DNA from: JAVBPA01 sp031549925
GTDB taxonomy: Bacteria; Bacillota; Clostridia; Oscillospirales; CAG-272
Length of the DNA: 57,183 nucleotides
Assembly (NCBI GenBank): GCA_031549925.1
Contig: JAVBPA010000068.1
Coordinates: forward strand, 1 to 57,183
Direction: 5' to 3'
The notes under the pieces were generated by a model. That model was given only the letters and a program-made list of their open reading frames with translations. It made no database searches and had not been told where the DNA came from. This document shows positions 1 through 7,081 of the stretch, one piece after another. The translations under genes were made by a program, and so were the position numbers. Positions within the stretch are counted from its first letter, which is position 1, and every line of letters starts with the position of its first letter.

Positions 1-1065
1 GATGTAATTATAGGCTCTGATATTTTATCTAAATGCGGCAGATATATATCCGATTCTTTTCAAACAAATATAATGCGGAATCGGCGCGCGGTTATAATTA
101 CCGATTCAAATGTAAAACCGCTTTATTATGAAACCGCGGAAGAATCTATAAAAGAAGCGGATTTTTCCGATGTTTATTCATATACACTTGCTTGCGGTGA
201 ATCCTCCAAAAGCTGGAATGTTTTAGGCGATATACTAAACTTTTTCGCTGACATAAACCTTTCGCGTTCAGATATAATTGTCGCACTCGGGGGAGGTGTA
301 ACGGGAGATATAGCGGGATTTGCAGCTTCCGTATACATGAGAGGGATTTCGTATGTGCAGATACCCACGACACTTCTTTCTATGACAGATTCTTCCGTCG
401 GAGGGAAAACAGCCGTGAATTTAAAAGCCGGTAAAAATCTTGCGGGAAGCTTTTATAATCCGCGTCTTGTGCTTTGTGATATAAACACCCTTGATACACT
501 GCCTCATAACATTATCTCCGAAGGGTGCGCTGAGATCATAAAATACAGCTTCTTTGATTATAAATTATACCCATTGATCGAATCGGCTTCTTTTTTTGGT
601 GTTTTCAGTAAGGATACAGTTATTGATTTAATATATGAGTGTATAAATATAAAAAAATCTCTTGTTTTAGGCGATGAGAGGGACAGAGGTAAACGCAGGC
701 TTTTAAATTTTGGTCATACCGCCGCTCACGCCATAGAAAAATGCTCGGATTATAAAATTTCTCACGGAAACGCGGTTGCCGCGGGTCTTTATATAGCGGT
801 TATGGCTTCCTACAGAGCAGGTTATTGCGATTTTTCGATGGTTGAATATCTAAATAAATGTTTAAAGCTTTGCGCTTTGAGGAGTGATATAACCTATACT
901 GCCGATGAGCTTTATAAAGCTTCATTTACCGATAAAAAGCATGAATCGGGAAACGGTATAAATCTTATTTATTTGATTGACAAGGAACCTAAAATCCGTT
1001 TTGCGGACAACGAAGAATTATATCGTTTTTTTGCGAACGGAACGGAAAAAATAAATGGATATTAA
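1..1065 (+). CDS. aroB: 3-dehydroquinate synthase, 5' end cut by window edge
   Basis: Second step of the shikimate pathway, converting DAHP to 3-dehydroquinate in the cytoplasm with NAD and a divalent metal. The frame is open to base 1 and reads DVIIGSDILSKCG upstream of the first ATG at 73, which matches the AroB N-terminus, so that ATG is internal and the gene is 5'-partial. Visible motifs are the NAD-binding GGGVTGDIAGF, then TTLLSMTDSSVGGKTAVN and the metal-site region NFGHTAAHAIE. It overlaps aroA by 11 bases, which implies translational coupling in an aroB-aroA-aroC-chorismate mutase operon. Family assignment is secure; only the first few residues are missing. Confidence 0.96.
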   Translation, partial: DVIIGSDILSKCGRYISDSFQTNIMRNRRAVIITDSNVKPLYYETAEESIKEADFSDVYSYTLACGESSKSWNVLGDILNFFADINLSRSDIIVALGGGVTGDIAGFAASVYMRGISYVQIPTTLLSMTDSSVGGKTAVNLKAGKNLAGSFYNPRLVLCDINTLDTLPHNIISEGCAEIIKYSFFDYKLYPLIESASFFGVFSKDTVIDLIYECINIKKSLVLGDERDRGKRRLLNFGHTAAHAIEKCSDYKISHGNAVAAGLYIAVMASYRAGYCDFSMVEYLNKCLKLCALRSDITYTADELYKASFTDKKHESGNGINLIYLIDKEPKIRFADNEELYRFFANGTEKINGY

Positions 1066-2335
1066 AATAAAGCCTTCTGTTATAAACGGGACGATTTGCC
1101 CTCCCCATTCAAAATCGATACTTCACCGTGTTTTGATCTGCGCGGCTTTTTCGGAAAATAAAACAAGCCTTGAGGATATAGTTATTTGCGATGATATCTC
1201 CGCTACGATCGATTGTCTTGCAGAGTTCGGAGTCTGTATAAATTCCAAATTAAAAGATAACGGAAAATCCGATATTTTTATAAATCCCCAAAAAAATAAT
1301 TACCGGAATAATGTTTTGCTTAATTGCCGGGGCAGTGCTTCGGCTCTTCATTTTTTAATTCCTGTTATTGCCGCAACAGGATACTCAGTTTCATTCTGCG
1401 GATTTGATATTTTAGGTAACCGTATAAAATATAATTCCATCAAAGAACTCGGCGAACACGGGTGCGGACTGCTGCTATCAAAATATCCTTTCAATTTAAA
1501 GATCAATGGTAAAATAAATAGCGGTAAATATCATCCGGATTGCAGCGAAACATCACAATATGCGAGCGGATTGATTTTGGCAGCTCCTCTAATGCGCGGG
1601 AAAACGGAAATTACAATAGATAATAATTCCGTTTCGATGCCTTATATAAAAATGACTTTAGAAGTGATAAAAATGTTTGCTTCTTCCTTCACGGAAACAA
1701 ATAATGTTATAACAATCGACGGAGGAAACGGATATCATGCACCAAAAAATCTTTTATGCGAACGGGATTGGTCAGCGGCTGCTTTTTTGTTTGCGGCAGG
1801 TCTTTCTTCGGGAGAAGTCGGAGTATTGGGACTCGGTGAAATTTCTCTTCAGGGAGATTATGAAATTGTCAATATTTTAAAAAAAGCCGGGGCTGATTTT
1901 GATTATCATAATGGAATTTGGACGGCAAAAAAATCAAAATTAAAACCTTTCGAAATAAACGCAGCAAATATTCCGGATTTAATTCCTCCGATAGCCGCTA
2001 TAGCAGCTTTAGGAGAAGGCGAAACCGTTATATACAACGCGGAACGGCTTCGCACAAAAGAAAGCGACCGCATTTTTTCGGTTTGCAATATGCTGACATC
2101 TCTCGGAGCGGACGCAAAGGAAACATCGGACGGCATTATTATCAGGGGAGTTAAAAATCTTACCGGAGGAATTACCGATTCTTTCGGCGATCACAGAATT
2201 GTTATGGCTGCCGCTGCTATAGCTCCGGCTTGTTTGGGTGAAGTAATAATAAAAAATTGCGAAGCGGTAAATAAATCTTATCCGGAATTTTTTTCGGATA
2301 TGTTAAAACTCGGATTAAATTTTGAGATATTGTAA
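1055..2335 (+). CDS. aroA: 3-phosphoshikimate 1-carboxyvinyltransferase (EPSP synthase)
   Basis: Joins shikimate-3-phosphate to phosphoenolpyruvate to give EPSP, the sixth shikimate step. The 426-residue length is normal for the family. Near the N-terminus PPHSKSILHRVLI carries the conserved substrate-binding Lys-Ser, although Pro-His replaces the more usual Gly-Ser. NCRGSASALHFLIPV corresponds to the glyphosate-region loop, where NAGTA is usual, so the loop is a divergent form. LRTKESDRI and SFGDHRIVMAAA near the C-terminus are hallmark motifs. The ATG lies inside the end of aroB, and aroC begins 44 bases after the stop, so it is the second gene of an aro operon. Confidence 0.95.
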   Translation: MDIKIKPSVINGTICPPHSKSILHRVLICAAFSENKTSLEDIVICDDISATIDCLAEFGVCINSKLKDNGKSDIFINPQKNNYRNNVLLNCRGSASALHFLIPVIAATGYSVSFCGFDILGNRIKYNSIKELGEHGCGLLLSKYPFNLKINGKINSGKYHPDCSETSQYASGLILAAPLMRGKTEITIDNNSVSMPYIKMTLEVIKMFASSFTETNNVITIDGGNGYHAPKNLLCERDWSAAAFLFAAGLSSGEVGVLGLGEISLQGDYEIVNILKKAGADFDYHNGIWTAKKSKLKPFEINAANIPDLIPPIAAIAALGEGETVIYNAERLRTKESDRIFSVCNMLTSLGADAKETSDGIIIRGVKNLTGGITDSFGDHRIVMAAAAIAPACLGEVIIKNCEAVNKSYPEFFSDMLKLGLNFEIL

Positions 2336-2379
2336 ACGGCTGTTTTTATAAAAGCAAATTAAAACGAGGTAATAATAAA

Positions 2380-3453
2380 ATGGCGTCATCATTCGGAAAT
2401 AAAATAAAAATTCATATTTACGGTCAATCTCATTCGGCGGCAATCGGAGCGGTTATTGAAGGTTTGCCTTCCGGACATAAAATCGATTTTGAGACACTTG
2501 ATACTTTTATGAAACGCAGGGAATCCAAAAAAAGCCCGCTTACAACCGAACGCCGTGAAGCAGACGAAATCGAAATTGTTTCCGGGTTATATAATAATAC
2601 GACTTGCGGAGCACCGCTTTGTTTGCAAATAAAAAATAAAGATGTAAAATCTTCTGATTATATAGATAATTCGCATATACCGCGCCCTTCGCACGTTGAT
2701 TATAGTATGAGAATGAAATATGGTCCATATGCGGATTTTCGCGGTGGAGGGCATCTTTCTGGACGTATTACCGCTCCTTTATGTGCTGCCGGAGGTATAT
2801 TGATTCAAATCCTGCAAAAATACGGAATCGAAATCGGAGCCCACATTTATTCGATAGGAGAAATCCGTGACGACTCTTTTGATATGACCGATATAAAAAC
2901 CGTACTTCTGGATGAATTAAAAGGAAAAGTATATCCCGTAATAAACAGCTTAGTTGAAGAACGAATGCTCGAAATTATATCAAAAACAGCAAAAGAGGGG
3001 GACACAATAGGTGGAATCGCAGAATGTGCGGTTACAGGAATCCGCGCGGGTTACGGAGAACCTATATTTGACGGTATAGAAAACCATATAGCACAAGCGG
3101 TTTTTGCGGTTCCCGCGGTACGGGGAATCGAATTCGGCAGCGGTTTTACAGGGTCGGGTAAATTCGGATCAATTGAAAACGATCCGTTTTATATTAATAA
3201 TAACAAAGTAATGACTAAAACAAATAATCACGGGGGAGTTCTCGGTGGTATAACAACCGGTATGCCTGTTATATTCAGAGTTGCTGTAAAGCCTGTTCCT
3301 TCAATTAAAATAGAGCAGGACAGCGTTGACCTTGATAAAAATGAAAATGTAAAGCTTATAATAACCGGCAGGCATGACTCTTGTATTTTGCTTCGGGCAA
3401 TACCATGTTTCGAAGCCGCAGCCGCATGTGCCGTAGCGGATTTTGTTTTATAA
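2380..3453 (+). CDS. aroC: chorismate synthase
   Basis: Makes chorismate from EPSP with reduced FMN, the last common step to Phe, Tyr, Trp and folate. The 357-residue protein has the N-terminal GQSHSAAIGAVIEGLPSG signature and the second signature region RPSHVDYSMRMKYG followed by RGGGHLSGR. The latter is a variant of the more common RGGGRSSAR. The C-terminal GRHDSCILLRAIPCFEAA contains the conserved Arg-His-Asp. A GAGG ribosome site lies just upstream of the ATG. It is the third gene of the aro operon, and the chorismate mutase start follows 26 bases after its stop. Confidence 0.96.
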   Translation: MASSFGNKIKIHIYGQSHSAAIGAVIEGLPSGHKIDFETLDTFMKRRESKKSPLTTERREADEIEIVSGLYNNTTCGAPLCLQIKNKDVKSSDYIDNSHIPRPSHVDYSMRMKYGPYADFRGGGHLSGRITAPLCAAGGILIQILQKYGIEIGAHIYSIGEIRDDSFDMTDIKTVLLDELKGKVYPVINSLVEERMLEIISKTAKEGDTIGGIAECAVTGIRAGYGEPIFDGIENHIAQAVFAVPAVRGIEFGSGFTGSGKFGSIENDPFYINNNKVMTKTNNHGGVLGGITTGMPVIFRVAVKPVPSIKIEQDSVDLDKNENVKLIITGRHDSCILLRAIPCFEAAAACAVADFVL

Positions 3454-3479
3454 AAAAGAAAGGGATAAATAAAATTTAA

Positions 3480-3743
3480 ATGAATGAATTAATAAAGTTA
3501 AGAGCGGAAATAGATGAAGCGGATGAACTGCTGCTTCGGGCTTTTATTAAAAGGATGGATACGGTCGAAAAAATCGGGAAAATAAAAAAAGAGTCAGGAC
3601 TTGATATTCAGGATAAAACAAGAGAGACGCAGGTTTTATCCGATATTACAAAAAGGACTCCCGAAAAATATCGGGAATCCGTTATGCAATTGTACGAATG
3701 TATTTTTAATGTAAGTAAATCATATCAATTAAAAACCGACTGA
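3480..3743 (+). CDS. chorismate mutase (AroQ type)
   Basis: An 87-residue all-helical AroQ-class mutase that would convert chorismate to prephenate, first step of the Phe/Tyr branch. ELIKLRAEIDEADELLLRAFIKRM matches the first long helix with its conserved Arg, and KIGKIKKESGLDIQDKTRE matches the following Lys-containing active-site segment. It is a stand-alone domain without a prephenate dehydratase or dehydrogenase. An AAGAAAGGG ribosome site lies about 20 bases upstream. A second ATG four bases downstream (3484) is out of frame and not relevant. Its place after aroC supports the call. No tyrA or pheA is present in the window. Confidence 0.9.
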   Translation: MNELIKLRAEIDEADELLLRAFIKRMDTVEKIGKIKKESGLDIQDKTRETQVLSDITKRTPEKYRESVMQLYECIFNVSKSYQLKTD

Positions 3744-3781
3744 TAACAATCTGTTTTTTAACTATGGCAAAAACTTTTCAA

Positions 3782-3809
3782 TTTGCGTTTTGCGTTTTGA
3801 GTTTCGAGC
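3782..3809. repeat. four imperfect heptanucleotide repeats
   Basis: TTTGCGT, TTTGCGT, TTTGAGT and TTCGAGC follow one another in the gap between the converging chorismate mutase and nifU genes. The period of seven and the drift between TTTGAG and TTCGAG resemble the clearer heptamer arrays at 10344 and 45911. I infer a degenerate member of the same family. Confidence 0.5.
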
Positions 3810-3812
3810 TTA

Positions 3813-4259
3813 TTATTCCTCGGACGGAAGATGTTCGTGCGTGCAATCGGAACAACAACCGGAACAGCTTATAGTTAAATCGTTTTCTATTCCGTTGCGG
3901 CGGTAATAATCCGCGATTGCCGATTTAACCGCTTCTTCAGCGAGAACAGAGCAATGAATCTTTGCCGGAGGCAAGCCGTCAAGCGCTTCAATAACAGCCT
4001 TGTTTGTAAGCGTCAGAGCATCATCAATGCTTTTTCCTTTTATTATTTCGGTAGCAATTGATGAAGTAGCAATTGCCGCACCGCATCCGAATGTTTTAAA
4101 TTTTACATCGGTTATTATATTATCTTCAATTTTTAAGAAAACCTTCATTATGTCACCGCAAACAGCGTTGCCTACTTCTCCTACGCCGTCAGCTTCGGTT
4201 AATTCTCCGACATTCCGCGGATTTGCGAAGTGATCCATTACTTTTGCACTGTATTTCAT
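3813..4259 (-). CDS. nifU: Fe-S cluster assembly scaffold, NifU/IscU type, with Cys-rich tail
   Basis: The 148-residue scaffold builds transient Fe-S clusters from cysteine-derived sulfur. It starts MKYSAKVMDHFANPRNVG, standard for IscU. The three ligand cysteines are visible in GNAVCGD, FGCGAAIA and HCSVLAEEA. After the domain ends near residue 125 there is a tail with Cys-Ser-Gly-Cys-Cys-Ser-Asp-Cys-Thr-His-Glu-His, absent from E. coli IscU and possibly an extra metal site. It lies 102 bases downstream of the cysteine desulfurase on the same strand, so the two are probably cotranscribed. Confidence 0.95.
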   Translation of the reverse strand: MKYSAKVMDHFANPRNVGELTEADGVGEVGNAVCGDIMKVFLKIEDNIITDVKFKTFGCGAAIATSSIATEIIKGKSIDDALTLTNKAVIEALDGLPPAKIHCSVLAEEAVKSAIADYYRRNGIENDLTISCSGCCSDCTHEHLPSEE

Positions 4260-4361
4260 TTTAATTATCCTCCGAATAAAATAAGCTTAGATAAGCAAAT
4301 ATAATTTTGAATATGAAGCTTTTGCTTGCTTTATCTTATTTATTATTTAAATTATTTATTA

Positions 4362-5525
4362 TTAATTATCATTCCAAAGCGGGCTCATATCGCGCAGGCG
4401 AGCAACTATCGGCGGGAGCTTTTCTATTATATAATCAATGTCTTCATCTGTGTTATCCGCGGATAAGCTTATCCGCAGCGAGCCGTGGGCGCGTTCGGCG
4501 GGAAGCCCGATTGCTAATAATACATGGGAAGGTTCAAGCGAATTTGTAGAGCAGGCGGAACCTGTCGAAGCGCAGATACCTGCCATATCAAGCAGTAAAA
4601 CCAAGCTTTCGCCTTCTATACATTCAAAAGCAAAATTTATGTTTCCCGGTAAACGGTTTTTCATATCTCCGTTTATATTACAGCGGGGTATTTTTTTTGT
4701 GATTTCATCGGCTAGTCTGTCACGCATAGCGCGGACACGTTCCATATCCGGAAGTTTTTCAGAGGCGTTTTTCAAAGCTTCGGCAAATCCTGCGATATAC
4801 GGAGTATTTTCTGTTCCTCCGCGTCTGCCGCGTTCTTGTCCTCCTCCGTCTATGTGATTAAAAATGCGTGTTCCCGATTTTATATAAAGTATACCGATTC
4901 CTTTGGGAGCATGAATTTTATGCCCCGAAATCGCCAATAAATCAATTCCCAAATCGTTTACGTTTAAGGGAATATTACCGGCAGCCTGAACTGCGTCGGT
5001 AAAAAATGTTATCTTTTTTTGTTTCGCAATTTTTGCAATTTCTTTTATCGGTTGTATAGTTCCGATTTCATTGTTCGCGTACATAACCGCTATCAGAATT
5101 GTATCGCTGCGGATAGCTTTTTCTATATCTGAAACACAAACAATTCCGCTTTCGTCCGTTCCGATGTAAGTAACTTCCCAGCCTTCTTTTTCAAGTGAAG
5201 CCAAAGAATTCAAAACCGCAGGGTGTTCAATTTTTGTTGATATTATATGTTTTCCTTTTTTTATATTTGCCCGTGCCGTTCCTTTTATCGCCCAGTTGTC
5301 GCTTTCTGTTCCGGAAGCAGTGAAAAATATTTCCGAAGGTTTGCAAGAAAGGATAGAAGCGATGTTTTCCCTTGCTTCGGATACGATTTCAGCGGATGCT
5401 CTTCCGCATCCGTACAAGCTTGAAGGGTTTCCCCAATTTTCGGTAAAACAGGGCAGCATTTTATTTATAACTTCTAAAGATACGGGCGTTGTCGCCGCGT
5501 TATCCGCATAAACGAATCTTTCCAT
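4362..5525 (-). CDS. nifS: cysteine desulfurase (NifS/IscS family)
   Basis: A PLP enzyme that releases sulfur from cysteine as an enzyme-bound persulfide for Fe-S clusters and thiolated tRNA. The 387-residue protein starts MERFVYADNAATTPVS, typical of the family. SGHKIHAPKGIG carries the PLP lysine, and GICASTGSACSTNS contains the active-site loop cysteine. It is followed by the NifU scaffold on the same strand. The upstream promoter carries an inverted repeat (5561-5589), which suggests control by an Rrf2-type regulator, but no such gene is in the window. Its main partner is most likely the adjacent NifU. Confidence 0.95.
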   Translation of the reverse strand: MERFVYADNAATTPVSLEVINKMLPCFTENWGNPSSLYGCGRASAEIVSEARENIASILSCKPSEIFFTASGTESDNWAIKGTARANIKKGKHIISTKIEHPAVLNSLASLEKEGWEVTYIGTDESGIVCVSDIEKAIRSDTILIAVMYANNEIGTIQPIKEIAKIAKQKKITFFTDAVQAAGNIPLNVNDLGIDLLAISGHKIHAPKGIGILYIKSGTRIFNHIDGGGQERGRRGGTENTPYIAGFAEALKNASEKLPDMERVRAMRDRLADEITKKIPRCNINGDMKNRLPGNINFAFECIEGESLVLLLDMAGICASTGSACSTNSLEPSHVLLAIGLPAERAHGSLRISLSADNTDEDIDYIIEKLPPIVARLRDMSPLWNDN

Positions 5526-5560
5526 AATTTTTTTATCTCCGATATAAATCTTATATCTGT

Positions 5561-5589
5561 ATTGTATACCAAAATAGTATACTTTACAA
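5561..5589 (-). promoter_or_regulatory. nifS-nifU promoter with internal inverted repeat
   Basis: On the minus strand TTGTAA and TACAAT are separated by exactly 17 bases, about 40 bases before the nifS start. Two GTATAC hexamers, 7 bases apart (5564-5569 and 5577-5582), lie across the spacer and -10 box. That is where a repressor would bind. An IscR/CymR-like Rrf2 protein is a plausible ligand by analogy with other Fe-S operons, but this is inference. Confidence 0.55.
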
Positions 5590-5747
5590 GAAAAAATATA
5601 ATTTTATTTGTAAACATTTTTTTATCAAATTTTTATCAAATATATACCGGAAAATTATTTTAAAAGCGGATAATTTAAAATTACATTAAATCGATTTTAA
5701 GAGACCGTTCAATAATAAACCGCAGAGAACTTAGATTAATATTTTAA

Positions 5748-5776
5748 ACAAGTTCGGATTAATACCGGACTTTTTT
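5748..5776 (+). terminator. weak hairpin with T-run
   Basis: AGTTCGG and CCGGACT form a 7-bp stem with one G-U pair around a 7-base loop, followed by TTTTTT on the plus strand. No plus-strand gene ends just upstream, so its role is unclear; it could block transcription toward the CBM9 gene. Confidence 0.4.
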
Positions 5777-5791
5777 ATAAATAATTCCGAG

Positions 5792-5826
5792 AAAAAAGAA
5801 GACCGGAAAAATCCGATCTTCTTCAA
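5792..5826 (-). terminator. intrinsic terminator of the CBM9-like gene
   Basis: GAAGA-CGGA pairs with TCCG-TCTTC around an A-rich loop (one mismatch), and on the minus strand the stem is followed by six T residues. It lies about 30 bases after the stop codon of the CBM9-like gene. The plus-strand side is also followed by a short A-run. Confidence 0.75.
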
Positions 5827-5856
5827 AAAAGGAAGTTTATCTGAATGTATGTAATA

Positions 5857-6780
5857 TTATTTCTTTTTAGATTTAGCGGAAATAATAACAGCGGCAGCGC
5901 CGATAGCAAGTATAGAAGCAGCTATTATTATTGTATCAGCTGTTTGAGCCGCAGGGGTTGTTGCGGTGGTAGTTGCGGGAGGAGTTGTTTCAGCAGGAGC
6001 TGTTGTTTCTTCCGCAGCAGCCGTAGTTTCTGCTGCTTTTTCTAATAATATAAGTGTGATACCGAATAAATCGGGATCCCATCCGCCGGGTTCTGCGTTT
6101 GAGGTAAAGAAAGCGTTTTTAACTTCTCCGCCCTGTGAATCGCGGTCCATGTAACAAATGAGAGCGCCGATCTTTAATCCGGGAACTATTGCTATTGCGG
6201 GTTTTCCTGATTTATCAGCCGCATCTTTTACTATTGTTTCCCAGGAAAGTTTCATTTCGAATGACCAGCCGGTATCGGCTTTCTTTGTGAATCCGGCGTT
6301 CTCGATAACTCCGTTTTCGCTTGATTCCTGACGGAAAACATCTAAAATACCATCTTCCTGAATTCCGAAAGAATAGAATATTGCTCTGTTATGTTCAGCG
6401 GTTTTGAAAATTTGACCTAAGTTCAAGGATAACTGGAATGCGTCTCCGTTGTAGTTGTCAGCTCCTGCACTATAAGCAAAAGTAGGATCAGTTATAACTC
6501 CTGCCAAATAAAGATTTGTATCATCCCATGTATAATAGAAATCAATTTTTATACTATCCAGAACTTCGCCTACCCAACCGTTAGATGTAGCAGTGTTTTT
6601 GTCAACAACAATTTTATTTTTTTCCGACCATTCGCCTTGAGCCATAGTACCGTCGATCGTTGGTGTTCCGTAAGGTACGTTTATGTCACCTACAGGGGCA
6701 AATGCATGAGAAACAAACGGCATAGCTACTGCCGCGAATACAAGCATAATCACTAAAATGGTTGCAAAACGCTTTTTCAT
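5857..6780 (-). CDS. secreted CBM9-like protein with C-terminal anchor
   Basis: A 307-residue exported protein, probably displayed on the cell surface. A signal peptide (about residues 1-27, MKKRFATILVIMLVFAAVAMP then SHAFA) precedes one domain starting PTIDGTMAQGEWSEKN. Together with YYTWDDTNLYLAG and GDAFQLSLN this is the pattern of family 9 carbohydrate-binding modules. A Thr/Ala/Pro-rich linker (about 245-275) follows, then AQTAD, a hydrophobic segment and SKSKKK. That end resembles a sortase or other anchoring signal with an unusual motif. A good ribosome site (GGAGG) and its own promoter and terminator make it monocistronic. The ligand is unknown; no enzyme domain is present. Confidence 0.75.
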   Translation of the reverse strand: MKKRFATILVIMLVFAAVAMPFVSHAFAPVGDINVPYGTPTIDGTMAQGEWSEKNKIVVDKNTATSNGWVGEVLDSIKIDFYYTWDDTNLYLAGVITDPTFAYSAGADNYNGDAFQLSLNLGQIFKTAEHNRAIFYSFGIQEDGILDVFRQESSENGVIENAGFTKKADTGWSFEMKLSWETIVKDAADKSGKPAIAIVPGLKIGALICYMDRDSQGGEVKNAFFTSNAEPGGWDPDLFGITLILLEKAAETTAAAEETTAPAETTPPATTTATTPAAQTADTIIIAASILAIGAAAVIISAKSKKK

Positions 6781-7081
6781 TTTGATTTTAAAACCTCCAA
6801 TTTAATATTTTTAAAATATTTTATTTTTACAACAACATTATAACTGTTTATGCAACATTTGTAAATTGACATGTTTCACAATTGTTGTGTATTATGTATA
6901 GTGCATTTTATCGTAAAAAATGCCATTGATATTAAAAACAATCAAATTATATTTATTAATATAAAAAGATTTGTACATTAGATAATTAATATACAAATCA
7001 TTCTTATTTATTATTAAAAACGTAAAAACTAAAACATTATATTTATTTATATTATACAAAAATATAAAAATAAAATATTAG
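6781..7081. other. 301-base intergenic stretch upstream of the CBM9-like gene
   Basis: It contains the CBM9-like gene's ribosome site and promoter (6837-6865). The remaining part toward polA (about 6900-7080) is very A+T-rich, with runs of TATTAAT and TATATT, and shows no gene. No clear polA terminator could be picked out by eye here. Confidence 0.6.
6837..6865 (-). promoter_or_regulatory. promoter of the CBM9-like gene
   Basis: On the minus strand TTTACA and TATAAT are 17 bases apart, about 57 bases upstream of the ATG. The perfect -10 box and spacing indicate a strong housekeeping-sigma promoter. Confidence 0.7.

Larger units (their letters stand above)
5526..5856. other. 331-base intergenic stretch
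   Basis: It holds the nifS promoter with its inverted repeat next to the gene and two hairpins near the other end (5748-5776 and 5792-5826). Between about 5595 and 5745 it is A+T-rich and no gene, riboswitch or RNA gene is evident. Confidence 0.6.

Noticed and set aside
73..1065. aroB starting at the first visible ATG
   Set aside because: The frame continues upstream to base 1 with AroB-like sequence, so the true start is outside the window.
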